Position numbers and translations under genes: made by a program
DNA from: an uncultured Latescibacterota bacterium
GTDB lineage: Bacteria; Latescibacterota; UBA2968; UBA8231
Reading direction: 5' to 3'
Assembly (NCBI GenBank): GCA_958295495.1
Contig: OY282352.1
Span: forward strand, 372,001 to 436,000
Length of the DNA: 64,000 nt
Shown here: piece after piece, positions 1-9,478 of the stretch
How the letters are laid out: the number at the start of each line of letters is the position of its first letter
How positions within the stretch are numbered: position 1 is the first letter of the stretch
Notes under the pieces: generated by a model
Seen by the model: only the letters and a program-made list of their open reading frames with translations
Database searches by the model: none
What the model was told of the DNA's origin: nothing

Positions 1-942
1 GTCGTCCAACCGCATATAGACGAAGAGCCGGTCAGGCCCGTAGGCGTGGGCTGCACACGCAGGCTCTAGATCGACTGGCAGCAGGCCCTTGCCGTCTTTG
101 CCAGTGCTCTCGGCGATGAGTTGCTCGACCCAAGCACCAACCGCGCTGGCGGCTGGCGAAGCAATGAGGGTCAGCTTGTCGCGGCCGGCGAGGGCCCCAG
201 CGCCGAGAAAGGCCCCGAGTTGGATGCCCGGTTGCGGGTCGGCAAGGGCTTGTTCGGCCCGCTCGAGCAGGCGGCCCAGATCCGCGCCAATGGCACCGGC
301 TGCGACCAAGCCATAGTGCGACAGGGCCGAGTAGCGCCCGCCGATGTTGGGGTCGTTGCGGAAGATGTGGCGAAAGCCGAGGCGTTGCGCGAGGGCTTCG
401 AGGCCGCTGCCCGGGTCAGTGATGGCGGCGAAGTGCCGTCCGGCTTCCGCTGGCCCGAGGGCGTCAGCCGCGTGGTTGTAGAAGTACTTGAGCAAGGACA
501 GCGTCTCTACAGTGCCGCCAGACTTGGTAGCCGGGAGAAATAGGGTGCGGGTTGGGTCGAGGGTGCGGGCTTTGGCCAAGACCGCGTCGGGCTGGGTGCT
601 GTCGAGCACTGAGAGGTCGAGAAATCCATCGGCCACGCCAAAAATTGCGCGGAAGACTTCCGGCGCGAGGCTAGAACCGCCCATGCCCAACAGCAGGGCG
701 TGGGTGTAGCCATCGGCGCGGACGGCGTCGATACATTGGCGGATGGGGCCGATGGCATCCCGCATGACGCGCGGGCTGTCGAGCCACCCGAGCCGATTGG
801 CGATCTCGGTTGGGTCGGGCCGCCAGACCGTGTGATCGCGTGCGAGGATGCGCTCATAGACGCGCTCGGCGCACAGGTGCTCGGCGGCTTGCTGTACCTG
901 TGGGCCGAAAGGGGCCGCGGCCCCAAGGGCGGAAACCTGCAT
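1..942 (-). CDS. pgi: Glucose-6-phosphate isomerase (partial, runs off the window)
   Basis: Interconverts glucose-6-phosphate and fructose-6-phosphate in the cytoplasm. The reading frame is open from an ATG at 942 to the window edge (314 codons seen), so the C-terminus is missing. A sugar-isomerase phosphate-binding motif LLGMGGSSLAPEVF lies near residue 85, followed by LPATKSGGTVETL near residue 130 and a GGRYSALSHYG stretch near residue 200. This is the pattern of the Pgi type found alone or fused behind transaldolase (Tal-Pgi). No transaldolase lies upstream here, so a stand-alone enzyme is likelier. The Shine-Dalgarno core AGGA lies 6 bases before the ATG and is part of the 7-bp target duplication of the adjacent MITE, so the gene's upstream region has been displaced by about 300 bp. 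Confidence 0.8.
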   Translation of the reverse strand, partial: MQVSALGAAAPFGPQVQQAAEHLCAERVYERILARDHTVWRPDPTEIANRLGWLDSPRVMRDAIGPIRQCIDAVRADGYTHALLLGMGGSSLAPEVFRAIFGVADGFLDLSVLDSTQPDAVLAKARTLDPTRTLFLPATKSGGTVETLSLLKYFYNHAADALGPAEAGRHFAAITDPGSGLEALAQRLGFRHIFRNDPNIGGRYSALSHYGLVAAGAIGADLGRLLERAEQALADPQPGIQLGAFLGAGALAGRDKLTLIASPAASAVGAWVEQLIAESTGKDGKGLLPVDLEPACAAHAYGPDRLFVYMRLDD

Positions 943-954
943 TGAATATCCTAA

Positions 955-1141
955 CTGACGTTGCGCCGCCTGATGTAGCGTCGGTCGCTTGCGGCGGTCG
1001 GTCGGTCGTCATTCCCGCGAAAGCGGGCTTCACCGCGCCTTTAGGCGTGACATCCAGCCTAACGCACGGCCTCAAACCGGCGTCTCTGGATGCCGGCATG
1101 ACCGCCGATAGACCAAACGATCGTAGGGCGCGTAACATCGG
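955..1141. repeat. MITE-like element, family A (long form)
   Basis: Begins CTGACGTTGCG and ends CGCGTAACATCGG, imperfect inverted termini of the family consensus CTGACGTTACGCAG. It carries an internal palindrome ATTCCCGCGAAAGCGGGCTT at 1011-1030, like the widespread dRS3-type repeats, and a second stem TGGATGCCGGCATGACC. It is flanked by the 7-mer ATCCTAA at 948-954 and 1142-1148, which reads as a target-site duplication. It has no coding capacity. The related copy at 35169-35337 has the same palindrome and the same ends. Confidence 0.8.
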
Positions 1142-1148
1142 ATCCTAA

Positions 1149-1252
1149 CTGACCTTACGCAGCTACTCTATATCTTGTAATTCACTTGAAACGGGATGTA
1201 CTAAGATATTGGGGTAAAATGAAGCATTTTCCGGTAAACTACGTAACATCAG
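1149..1252. repeat. MITE-like element, family A (104-bp form)
   Basis: Terminal inverted repeats CTGACCTTACGCAG (1149-1162) and CTACGTAACATCAG (1239-1252). The 7-mer ATCCTAA precedes it at 1142-1148 and recurs at 1254-1260, so the two adjacent elements are bounded by three copies of the same 7-mer. The interior is nearly identical, in reverse orientation, to 34969-35071, differing by a 2-bp indel and a few substitutions. Confidence 0.85.
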
Positions 1253-1261
1253 AATCCTAAT

Positions 1262-1456
1262 TTAACGCCCTTTAGGGGCCGGCCGGGGCGGGATGCTCAA
1301 CAGCAAGCTGCCGATGGCTATTGGGCTGGCTGGCTGGCTGCCGATAATGCGGCGGCCCAACTCGCCAATCGCTCGCTCAACGCCCTCCAAGCGGCGGTCT
1401 AACTGGCGTCCTATGCGCCGGTCGTGGTCTTGGGCTTGCGTGCTGGGTTCGGCCAT
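1262..1456 (-). CDS. Small hypothetical protein
   Basis: 64 residues, unrecognised. The N-terminal half is charged and probably helical (RQLDRRLEGVERAIGELGRR), followed by a proline-rich tail. An AGGAG motif sits 8 bases before the ATG at 1456, which is the main support. It lies alone between a MITE and a convergent small gene, and its stop is only 9 bases from the MITE end. It could be a spurious frame. Confidence 0.4.
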   Translation of the reverse strand: MAEPSTQAQDHDRRIGRQLDRRLEGVERAIGELGRRIIGSQPASPIAIGSLLLSIPPRPAPKGR

Positions 1457-1582
1457 GGTCTTTTGTCTCCTAATGGGGAGGCCGGGGTTTCAAGATAATT
1501 TGTCGGCTGTGTTGGGAATGCTTAAAGAAAGTACGCGGTCGAGTGGGGAAAGCAAACGACGTGATTCAGCGAAAGGGGTGCT

Positions 1583-1795
1583 ATGCAAGCGACACTTTAC
1601 ACAGACGATGGGGCGTATTTCATCCGCTTGGGCAATGGTGTGGTAATCAGGTGGTGCCGAGCGGGAGAGGAGTGGATCAAAGAGCGTTGCGAGCTGCCCA
1701 GCGGGGCTACGCCGATCGGCTTCGCGGCCCTGCCAGAGGCCCTGCGCGAGGAGGTGCTGGCGGTTTTGGCGCGCGCTGCGGCCGTGTCGCGCTAG
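1583..1795 (+). CDS. Small hypothetical protein
   Basis: 70 residues, unrecognised. Balanced composition with alternating hydrophobic and charged residues (TLYTDDGAYFIRLGNGVVI) that suggests a beta-rich start, then a helical C-terminus. An AAGGGG motif is 5 bases before the ATG. The 3' end overlaps the 3' end of addA by 4 bases in convergent orientation. There are no clear membrane segments, signal peptide or metal-binding motifs. Confidence 0.5.
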   Translation: MQATLYTDDGAYFIRLGNGVVIRWCRAGEEWIKERCELPSGATPIGFAALPEALREEVLAVLARAAAVSR

Positions 1796-4700
1796 GCTTT
1801 GGCCGCAATGAGCTGGGCGACGAGATCGTCGAGGCGGTGGCGGGCCGCGGCTAGATCGGCTGGTGTGAAGGCCACGAGACGCACTTCGTCTAAGTCGGTG
1901 AAGTACAGCATAGCGCGGTATTCGGCTTGGCTTGGGTGAAGGGCCTGTAAGCAGAGGGCGTACATTTCCAACTGGAGTCGGTAGTGCTGTACTGCCTCTT
2001 CTGTATTCGCGCGGTGGCCGGTCTTGTAATCGACTAATTCCCACAGTTCGTCGGCCCCGCGTCCCATGTAATCAACCACTCCATGTACTAATCCGTGGTT
2101 CAGCGAGAGCGTAAAGCGCACTTCGGTGCGGGACTCGGCATGGGCGAGCCAGAGCGCGGCTAAGGGCGACTGGCGGCAGCGGTGCAATAGGGCGGCCAAT
2201 TCGCGCTCGAAAGAGGCGCGATAGGATGCTATGGGTAGGGTAGCGGCGGCGACGAGGGCGGCGGCGAGGGCGTCTGGGTCGGCGTCTGGGTTGCTACTCA
2301 GGGCCTCTAGACCGGCGTGGGCGAGCTGACCAAAGAGCATGCCGCGCCGACGCGGCGCATCTACTTGGCCGAGCGGCCACGCCGGCAGACCCAGCGCGTA
2401 CTGGCGATGGTGCGCGGCCGGGTCGGCGGCGAAGAGAACCAACTCGCTGGCGGCAAATTCGGGCCGGTCTTGGGAATCGTCGAGTGGTGATAGCAGATCC
2501 AACGTTGGTTCTACTGCTCGTGCGGGCGCAGCGTCGAGGGCGCGAAAGGCCGGCTCGGCCCTGCGGGCGGTGGTCGCGGTGGCCGGGAATGCACTGGGGT
2601 CCGCGTAGATGGGCAAGGGGGCCGGTACGCCCGCAATCGCCTTGGTGCCTCGGGCGAGGTCGGCTTCTGTCAGGGATAGGCTTCCACAAATCCAACCGAG
2701 ACAGTCCGCCGCCGCGTCGGGGTCGGTGGCAAAGTGCTTGTCGGTCAGCGCGCCGCCGAGCAGCAGGTGATCGCGGGCGCGGGTGCAAGCCACGTACAAC
2801 AGGCGCTTCTCTTCGGCGCGCTGGCGGCGGCTCGCGTTGCGATTGATGAGGGTGCGGATAAAGGAGGAGGCCCTTTTGTAATCCTGCTCGGGGTCGAGAG
2901 TGCGCAAGCCGATGCCCTTTTCCGCGTCGAGGAGCGCGGGGGCGCTGTTTTGAAAATTAAAGCGCGCGGCTAAGTCGGGCACTACAACGATGGGAAACTC
3001 CAAGCCCTTGGCCGCATGCACGGTCAGGATGTGCAAGGCGTCCGCGTCGAGGAGGGCTTCGCCCTCTTGTTGTTCTTCATTAGTCAATAAGTCGAGGCGA
3101 ACCACGAAATCAGCGAGAGGACCGCGGAATTCGCGGGCGAGGTCGAGGAGTTTGCGCACGTTGGCCACGGCCTGCTCTCCGCGCTCGCCATAACAGAGAA
3201 ATCCCCAAGCCCCGGTGTCTTCGAGGATGGTATGCACAAGCTCGACGAGGGGCACGCGGTCGCGTAGCACTCTCCAGCGTTGGAGTCGGGCGACCGCGAC
3301 CGCGGCGGCCTCTTGGTCCGCCGGGGCGAGCCGCTGCCGCAGACTGGCGTCAGCAAGGTGCTCGGCCAGCCGCCCGCCGTGGGGCGCGGCCAGCGCGTAC
3401 AGGGCGTTGTCCGAGAGGCCAAAGTACGGGGAGCGCAACGCGCCCATCAGGGCGATGCCGTCGCCGGAGTTGCAGAGGACGCGGAGGATATTGGCGAGGT
3501 CGTAGATTTCTTGGCGCTGGTAAAAGCCCCGGCCGCCGGCCACTTGGAAGGGGATGCCGCCGGCCCGCAGTGCGTCTTCGTACGCGAAGAGGTTGCGGCG
3601 GCGGCGCAGGAGCAAGGCGATGTCTCCGGGAACGGGCGGGCGCAAACCCCCTTCGGCGGCGACCTGCAAGTCCTTGCCCGCCAGTAGGTGACGCAGGCGT
3701 TGGGCCACCAGCTTGGCTTCGCACAGCGCGGCCTCTGTCGCATCGCGGCTATCGTCCGGCGGCAAGAGCAAAAGCTCGACCGAACCCTCGCCGGTGCTGG
3801 TGGGACGACACCCGATGAGTGGGTCGTAGCCGACTTGAAAAGGCTCGCCCGAGACCGCCTGCATAAACTTGGGAAAGAGCGCGTTGACAAAGGCAATGGG
3901 CTGGGCGAGGGTGCGGAAATTTTCGCCCATGACGAGCGTGCCGAGCCGCTCGTCGGGGGAGGCGTCGAGGACCTCGCCGCCGTCGCAAAAGGGCCGGGAC
4001 TCGCGCTCGTGCGCGGCATTGGCCTCTGCGATGGCGGCGCGAACGCGGGCAAAGACGGTGACGTCGGCGGCGCGGAACGAGTAAATCGACTGCTTGGGGT
4101 CGCCGACGATGAAGAGTTTGTCGCCGGCCATTTGCCCGTCCGGCGACGCCAGCGAGCGGATGATTTCCCACTGCAAGGGGTCGGTGTCTTGGAATTCGTC
4201 GATCAGGGCGAAGCGATAGTGTTGGGCCAAGCGGTGGCGGATGTCCGCGTCGGCGGCGATGAGCTGGTGGCTTTTCTCTAGGAGGTCGTCCATGTCCAGC
4301 ATACGGCCGTTGCCTTTGCTGCTTTCACAGCGCGCATCGGCGCGGAGAAAGACGCGCGCCAGGGCGGGCAGTACTGCGGCGGCGCGCTCGTCGGCCGCAC
4401 CAAGTTCGAGGCCGAGGAGGTCGGCGTGCGGGGCTAGGCAGCGCCCCAAGGCGGGCACGAGTTGGCGGACGCGGGCGAGCGCGGCTTCCTCCCAATTGGA
4501 TTTCTTGCCCAGCCGACTGCCGCTTAGGGGTTTGCCGTTGGTCAAAAGTCCCTTAGCTAGGCGGGGGAGGATGGCTAGGGCCTCGTCGAGCGGGGGCGTT
4601 TGGCTCAGCCGGTGCATGGCGTCGCGCAGCGGAGCTAGCCGCTCGACGGCCGAGTCGCTCGCGTCGGTGAGGGGTGCGAGCGCGGCAAGCTCGGCGAGCA

Positions 4701-5394
4701 TCTCGGTGAAGTGGGTATCCGCGAGTAGGGCGCGGCACGCGGGAGCGCAGGCCGTTTGCTGCATTCTGCGCCAGTCGCTGAGGATTTGCTCGGGCGACTG
4801 CTCGGCGTAGCGGCGGCACCACGAGCGGGCGAGATGCTTTTTTTCGAGGAGGTATTCCAAGACCTGTTCGAGATAGCGGCGCGGCCATTCGGCCAAGGTG
4901 CGCCGCAGGGCCTGTTTGTCTGGAGCGGAGTCGCGCATGCGGGCTAGGGACTCTAGCGTTTGGCGCACGGCTTGGTGCCGGAGTTGCGCGGCATCTACTT
5001 CCTCCAAGACCGCGAAGGCCGGGTCAACATCCGCTTCAATGGGATACTCGCGCAGCAGGGCCGCGCAGAAGGCGTGGATGGTGGAAATGCGCGCCGCGGG
5101 CAGGTCGGCGTGGATTTGCCGCAGGCGCTGCCGCTCTGGCTCGGGCAGCTTTTGGGCGAGGGCGTCGGTTAGGCGCCGGGCGATGCGCTCGCGCATTTCT
5201 GCGGCGGCCTTTTGGGTAAACGTGATGGCCAGCACTTGGCGCACGCCGATTTCGGGATGCTGGCGCAACAGCTCGATGTAGCGCTCGACTAGCGTTGCGG
5301 TCTTGCCGGCACCGGCACTGGCGGTGACCGCGATATTGCGCTGGCTGTCGAGGGCCATGCGCTGGACTGGAGTCAGGGGGACGGCGCGCTTCAC
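1792..5394 (-). CDS. addA: ATP-dependent helicase/nuclease subunit AddA
   Basis: Helicase-nuclease subunit that, with AddB, processes double-strand breaks for RecA-dependent repair. All UvrD/SF1A motifs are visible: Walker A ASAGAGKT near residue 25, AITFTQKAAAEMRERI, the DExx box LIDEFQDTDPLQW, GDPKQSIYSFRAADV, TVHAAKGLEF and LLYVACTRARDHL. A RecB-type nuclease lies in the last 200 residues (GQLAHAGLEAL, ELVDYKTGH, QLEMYALCLQ). I chose the GTG at 5394 because it overlaps the addB stop as GTGA, a usual sign of translational coupling. An in-frame ATG at 5457 would give 21 more residues inside addB. At 1200 residues the length is normal for AddA. Confidence 0.93.
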   Translation of the reverse strand: MKRAVPLTPVQRMALDSQRNIAVTASAGAGKTATLVERYIELLRQHPEIGVRQVLAITFTQKAAAEMRERIARRLTDALAQKLPEPERQRLRQIHADLPAARISTIHAFCAALLREYPIEADVDPAFAVLEEVDAAQLRHQAVRQTLESLARMRDSAPDKQALRRTLAEWPRRYLEQVLEYLLEKKHLARSWCRRYAEQSPEQILSDWRRMQQTACAPACRALLADTHFTEMLAELAALAPLTDASDSAVERLAPLRDAMHRLSQTPPLDEALAILPRLAKGLLTNGKPLSGSRLGKKSNWEEAALARVRQLVPALGRCLAPHADLLGLELGAADERAAAVLPALARVFLRADARCESSKGNGRMLDMDDLLEKSHQLIAADADIRHRLAQHYRFALIDEFQDTDPLQWEIIRSLASPDGQMAGDKLFIVGDPKQSIYSFRAADVTVFARVRAAIAEANAAHERESRPFCDGGEVLDASPDERLGTLVMGENFRTLAQPIAFVNALFPKFMQAVSGEPFQVGYDPLIGCRPTSTGEGSVELLLLPPDDSRDATEAALCEAKLVAQRLRHLLAGKDLQVAAEGGLRPPVPGDIALLLRRRRNLFAYEDALRAGGIPFQVAGGRGFYQRQEIYDLANILRVLCNSGDGIALMGALRSPYFGLSDNALYALAAPHGGRLAEHLADASLRQRLAPADQEAAAVAVARLQRWRVLRDRVPLVELVHTILEDTGAWGFLCYGERGEQAVANVRKLLDLAREFRGPLADFVVRLDLLTNEEQQEGEALLDADALHILTVHAAKGLEFPIVVVPDLAARFNFQNSAPALLDAEKGIGLRTLDPEQDYKRASSFIRTLINRNASRRQRAEEKRLLYVACTRARDHLLLGGALTDKHFATDPDAAADCLGWICGSLSLTEADLARGTKAIAGVPAPLPIYADPSAFPATATTARRAEPAFRALDAAPARAVEPTLDLLSPLDDSQDRPEFAASELVLFAADPAAHHRQYALGLPAWPLGQVDAPRRRGMLFGQLAHAGLEALSSNPDADPDALAAALVAAATLPIASYRASFERELAALLHRCRQSPLAALWLAHAESRTEVRFTLSLNHGLVHGVVDYMGRGADELWELVDYKTGHRANTEEAVQHYRLQLEMYALCLQALHPSQAEYRAMLYFTDLDEVRLVAFTPADLAAARHRLDDLVAQLIAAKA

Positions 5395-8300
5395 GACAAG
5401 GCCCTCATGCGCTGGGGATCGAGGCGGCAGCTTTGTTGATAAGGGCAGTGCGGGCAAATTTTGGCCGGGTCGCGAGCGGTGACGTGGAATACCCCACGGC
5501 GCATGGCCCGTGCATAGGAGAGGACGAAGCCGCGCACGGCGTCGAGGCGCTGGCGATACGCCTCGCGGTCGTAGATGCCGTAGCGGCCGCTGGCGACATA
5601 GGCTGTATTGCGATGTGTGGCATCGGCGAACAGCCCGCTGCGGCCGCAGTCCTCTAGGTCGCGGAGCATCAGGTACGCCGCGCCAGCACCTTCGCGCAGC
5701 CCGATTTCCCCGAACAGGGATTCAGCCGCTAGCAAGTAGAGCGGGAGTTGAAGGTTGAGGCCGGTGTCAATATCGGCTAGGGAGGGTGCGCGGCCGGTCT
5801 TGTAGTCAAAGACGACGAAGTGGCCGTCGGCCGTGCGGTCGATGCGGTCGATCTTGCCGGAGAGCCGCACCTCGTCTCCGGTCTCTGGGTCGTCGATGGC
5901 ATAGGGGGTGGTGGTCGATTGCTGGTCGCCCTCCCCCATGCCGGGGTAGCTGCCAAAGCTCAGCTCGAAATGGGTCGGCACGGCCGGGTTTGCCGCGGCC
6001 GCTTGCAGGCGGAGGAAGCGCGGCAAAACGCCCTCCCGATCCCCGTCGTCAGACCCGAGCAGGTGCTCTAGTTCCCGTTCCCAAAAAAAGCCCGTAAGCC
6101 GCATTTCCTCGGCGATTTGATGGCCTTGGTGGCGCAGTTTTTCGAGGTTGGTAGCCAAGTTTTCCGGGCGTTCGGCCGCTTCGCCGTGGTCCGCATAGAA
6201 ATGGTAGAGGATGCGGTGGACGAGGTTGCCGCGCTTGAGCGCTGAGTCGTCGGCTGCTGGGTCGCGGAGGGGCTGGAGGTTGAGCAGATCTTGGGCAAAA
6301 AACCGGAAGGGACAGCGGCCGTAAAGCTCCAATTGGGTTGCGGAGAAAGAATGGCCCGAGCCGAGGCGGGTGCGCAGCGCGGCGAGCAGCGCGGCCTCGT
6401 CGAGTACGCCTTCGTGGCTGCCGAAACTTGCGGGGATCGTGCGCAACTCGGAAATGTGCAAGCCGCGCACGAGGTGGTGCAGCGCGGTGGCGTGGCCGTC
6501 GAGCTGGGCGGCTCGGCTGTAGAGTGCAAGAGCCTCGTGCGCTGGGTCGGATGCACTGCCTGCCGGCGCGCATAGGCCGCGGCCCAAGGCGAGGTGCAAC
6601 TCGGCAAGGGTGCCCGGTGCAGTGTCAGCCTCACGCGCCGCAGCCTGCGGGGCGAGCAGGCCGTCTAGCTCGGCGACAAAGGGCGAAGGGGCGAGCATCT
6701 TGCTGCCCGACTGCTGGGGATAGAAAACGCCGAGACCGCGGCGCGGCGCGCATACAGCGCGGTAGAATAGTAGGCGCTCGGCCTCGGTGGTGGCGTCCTC
6801 GTCCAAGTTCAGGGCGCGGCGCTGGGTTTCTTCGAGGAAAATGTCGGCTGGCGGCAAGCGGGGAAATTCGCCTTGCACCAGCCCGCCGAGGAAGAGATAA
6901 TCGCAGGGTGCGCTGCCCGCTGCGGCGAGGTCCGTAACTTGAATGCCAGCGCGCGTTGCGGCGGGGACGTGCGCGGGGGAGATGGCTTCGTGCAGCAGGT
7001 CGGCGAACTGGTGCAAAGTGCGGGGCTGTAAGGCTGCGGCCGGCGCGCACAATTCGTCGAGCAGCTCCAAAAAGCGCGCCAGTGCCCGGCCGTCTTCTGC
7101 TGCCCCATCCGCGAGAGCTTCTTCTACACCGAGGGCACCGAGGGCGTGGAGCAGGTGTTGGCGGAAAGAGGGCAGGTCTTGGCGGCTCTCCAAGGGCGTG
7201 AGCAGGTCAAAGAGCGCGGCTAGGCTAGCTCGTAGAGGCTGGAGGGCTTCTAACTCGTCGCGCAGGTCCTCGCGCGAAGTGGGGAGATCGTCGATTTCTT
7301 CGGAGACTGGCGCGCCTTTTCGGCCTAGCTCGCCCTCTAAGTAGGCGCAGGTGTCGTCAATGGCTGCGAGCCACGCGCCGCGCCCGGTTGACGGCGAAAC
7401 GTTGCGGGTCCACGCAGCGAAGTCCGAAGCGGCAAGCGTGCGGGTCTGATCTGCGAATGCGTAGCGCAGCCGCACCAAGGGCAAGCTGAGCAGGCGAAAG
7501 AGCGCGGCGCGGCTGTAGTGCTCTAGCACCGCGTCGATGAGCGCGAAGACGGTGTTCATTGCGGGCGCAGTGGCGAGGGGCCGCCCGCGCGCGAGGTAAA
7601 AGGGCAGGCCGTGCCGCGGCAGCACTTCCGCCACGAGTTCGGCATAGAGGTCGAGGTTGCGGAAGCCAAGGCGGATCTGGGCTAGCTCTACTCCCTGCTC
7701 TTGATGCAGCTGGCGGATGCGGCGGGCCATCGCCGCGACTTCGCCGACTCGGTCCGGGCAGGCGACCCGCTCTACAGGTGCGCTGAGGCTATCGCGGCTG
7801 TGGGTGAAGAGGCGACCGGCAAATGCGGCGGCCGGGTGTTGCGCGGCGGTGCTGCGTACGACGCGGAGGGCGCGGGTGTGGAGGAATTCGTACAGGGGAC
7901 GCGTCCGGGCAAAAAAACCGGGACCCTCCGGGTCGTAGTCGAGCAACGCGATAGAGGCTGGCACGAGGGCTAGCAGCTTCTCCAACACGGGCAAAAAAGG
8001 CGCGGGCACTTCTACAAAGCCGCAGAGCACGAGCAAGCTGAGGCCGGGGAAGTGCTGGGCGAGCGTCGAGCGGTCGAGATGAGCATCCACGGCGGCAAAG
8101 CGGGCGCGGCTACCGCTCCAGCTAGCCGCGAGACGCTCTAGGTAGGCCGCATAAAGGGCCTGCAATTCCGCGCTGCGCTGAGTTATCCCCCCTAGGTCGC
8201 TCGGCTGTGCGCCCGTTTCCTCCAGCCGGCGGAACAGTTGAGTCAGCCCCCGGCTCAGCCGCTCGGGGCGACGGCTGTAATAGGGTGTGCTGGCCGCGCT

Positions 8301-8606
8301 GGCGGCGAGGGCATCTTCGACTAAAAGCCGGTGTGCGCTGAGGGGCAGGGCCGGTCGCTGGCTGGGACAGAGGCGGTAGAGGCGGTCGGTAAAACTGTTT
8401 AGGTCGAGGGCTAAGTGCCCGGTGAGTAGGCGGGTACGGCTGGCGCGGATGAGCTGCCGCCGCATGAGCTGGGCTTGGAAGTGCGATGGAAAGAGCCAGA
8501 GGAAGGCCCCGCCATCGCCGGCGTCGAGGTGCGCCAAGCAGCGCTCGTACGCAGGCGATGCCTTGTCGGGCTGGGCTGGGCCGTAGATGAGGGTCAGTTC
8601 GCCCAT
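5391..8606 (-). CDS. addB: ATP-dependent nuclease subunit AddB
   Basis: Second subunit of the AddAB helicase-nuclease, 1071 residues. The N-terminal helicase-like region begins ELTLIYGPAQPDKASP, where the Walker A GxGKT is missing, as expected of AddB proteins with an inactive motor. The C-terminal nuclease has GKIDRIDR, FVVFDYKTGRAP and LQLPLYLLAAE. Four cysteines suited to an iron-sulfur cluster are split around the nuclease: LYGRCPFRFF and CPHCPYQQSC. The gene is first in an addB-addA operon with 4-bp overlap. The ATG at 8606 has only a weak ribosome-binding site. Confidence 0.92.
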   Translation of the reverse strand: MGELTLIYGPAQPDKASPAYERCLAHLDAGDGGAFLWLFPSHFQAQLMRRQLIRASRTRLLTGHLALDLNSFTDRLYRLCPSQRPALPLSAHRLLVEDALAASAASTPYYSRRPERLSRGLTQLFRRLEETGAQPSDLGGITQRSAELQALYAAYLERLAASWSGSRARFAAVDAHLDRSTLAQHFPGLSLLVLCGFVEVPAPFLPVLEKLLALVPASIALLDYDPEGPGFFARTRPLYEFLHTRALRVVRSTAAQHPAAAFAGRLFTHSRDSLSAPVERVACPDRVGEVAAMARRIRQLHQEQGVELAQIRLGFRNLDLYAELVAEVLPRHGLPFYLARGRPLATAPAMNTVFALIDAVLEHYSRAALFRLLSLPLVRLRYAFADQTRTLAASDFAAWTRNVSPSTGRGAWLAAIDDTCAYLEGELGRKGAPVSEEIDDLPTSREDLRDELEALQPLRASLAALFDLLTPLESRQDLPSFRQHLLHALGALGVEEALADGAAEDGRALARFLELLDELCAPAAALQPRTLHQFADLLHEAISPAHVPAATRAGIQVTDLAAAGSAPCDYLFLGGLVQGEFPRLPPADIFLEETQRRALNLDEDATTEAERLLFYRAVCAPRRGLGVFYPQQSGSKMLAPSPFVAELDGLLAPQAAAREADTAPGTLAELHLALGRGLCAPAGSASDPAHEALALYSRAAQLDGHATALHHLVRGLHISELRTIPASFGSHEGVLDEAALLAALRTRLGSGHSFSATQLELYGRCPFRFFAQDLLNLQPLRDPAADDSALKRGNLVHRILYHFYADHGEAAERPENLATNLEKLRHQGHQIAEEMRLTGFFWERELEHLLGSDDGDREGVLPRFLRLQAAAANPAVPTHFELSFGSYPGMGEGDQQSTTTPYAIDDPETGDEVRLSGKIDRIDRTADGHFVVFDYKTGRAPSLADIDTGLNLQLPLYLLAAESLFGEIGLREGAGAAYLMLRDLEDCGRSGLFADATHRNTAYVASGRYGIYDREAYRQRLDAVRGFVLSYARAMRRGVFHVTARDPAKICPHCPYQQSCRLDPQRMRALS

Positions 8607-8830
8607 TAGCAGATGCCTTAAAATAAGCCAACGTATCGCCGAGGAAAAACACTGTCAAGACGCTTGCTCCGCCCTGCGTTGAGATAGAATCGGGCAGGTC
8701 GCTTATTATGCCACCAACCACTAACTGATGGTACGCAGCTTTTGTCATGCCTGCTTGTCACGCCTAGGGAAGTACCTGGTCCGAATGCCGCCCCGCGTAC
8801 CCCGTCCCGAGCCAGCCCAACGCAACTCGC
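8607..8830. other. Intergenic region before the tandem duplication
   Basis: No convincing gene. A lone, imperfect family A terminal repeat (CTGATGGTACGCAG) is at 8725-8738 without a partner end. This may be a MITE relic and would mark decayed sequence between addB and the duplicated block. Confidence 0.4.
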
Positions 8831-9238
8831 CGCTTTTAGAAGAACTTTATTGCTATGAAATTCGACCCATTGCCCGAAATCATCGCGGAGGAATCGCTCT
8901 TTGAAAGCGGCTTGCTCCTCGCCGGTGCCGTCGCTCCCGCGGTTGTGCGCCGCCACGTACCTGAGCACACCGTTTGGAGGCCGGTCCATTACTTGGTACG
9001 GATGTCAAAGTCAACCCATGTTCTCTTGACATCTCGTTTTGAAACTCTATCGTTAGCCGTCGGTGTCGCCATGACGCGGAGTATTGATTTGAGCACGGAC
9101 GGGAAAATGGTAAAAAGTTCAGTAGGCGCGAGGATATGGCCGCCGGCCGCGGCGGCGACATCCGGTTGCCCGGCCCGCAACGCCGCTGATGTAGGTGTTC
9201 GTAAGTTGTTAAAAACAATTAGTTACCCACCCCCCCCA

Positions 9239-9475
9239 CATAATCGAACCGCCTCTTTTCTTCTATCCGTTGTAGCACCCTGCTTCAACGAGGAAGCGGT
9301 CCTCCGCGAGACCCATCGCCGCCTCGTCGCCACCCTCGAAGCGGTTCCCGAGCTCGACTTCGAACTCGCCTACGTTGACGACGGCAGCCGCGATGCCACG
9401 CTGAACGTCCTGCGGGCACTCCAGTACGCCGACGTGCGCGTACGGGTCCTCGCCCTGTCGCGCAATTTCGGCTAG
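9239..9475 (+). pseudogene. GT2 glycosyltransferase (dolichol-phosphate mannosyltransferase-like), N-terminal fragment
   Basis: About 79 codons matching the start of DPM1/GtrB-type GT2 enzymes: LSVVAPCFNEEAVLRETH, then AYVDDGSRDATL and ALSRNFG. The family continues after NFG with an HQ..A.TAG stretch and an acidic catalytic motif. Here NFG is followed at once by TAG, so the catalytic part is absent. No ATG opens this copy. The codons after TAG read QMAV, as in intact relatives, and supply the start of the next gene. The same truncation is in unit 2, so it predates the duplication. Confidence 0.8.
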
Positions 9476-9478
9476 CAG

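Noticed and set aside
8618..8989. Minus-strand frame crossing the left border of the duplication, with a coherent stretch EEQAAFKERFLRDDFG
   Set aside because: Only the part inside the repeat looks protein-like. It lacks a convincing start signal and an identifiable family, and the plus-strand frame over the same bases is just as long.
8855..9475. A 206-residue plus-strand protein reaching back to an ATG at 8855
   Set aside because: Only the last 79 codons match GT2; the rest has no family resemblance. In unit 2 the same region carries a stop and a separate ATG for the GT2 fragment.
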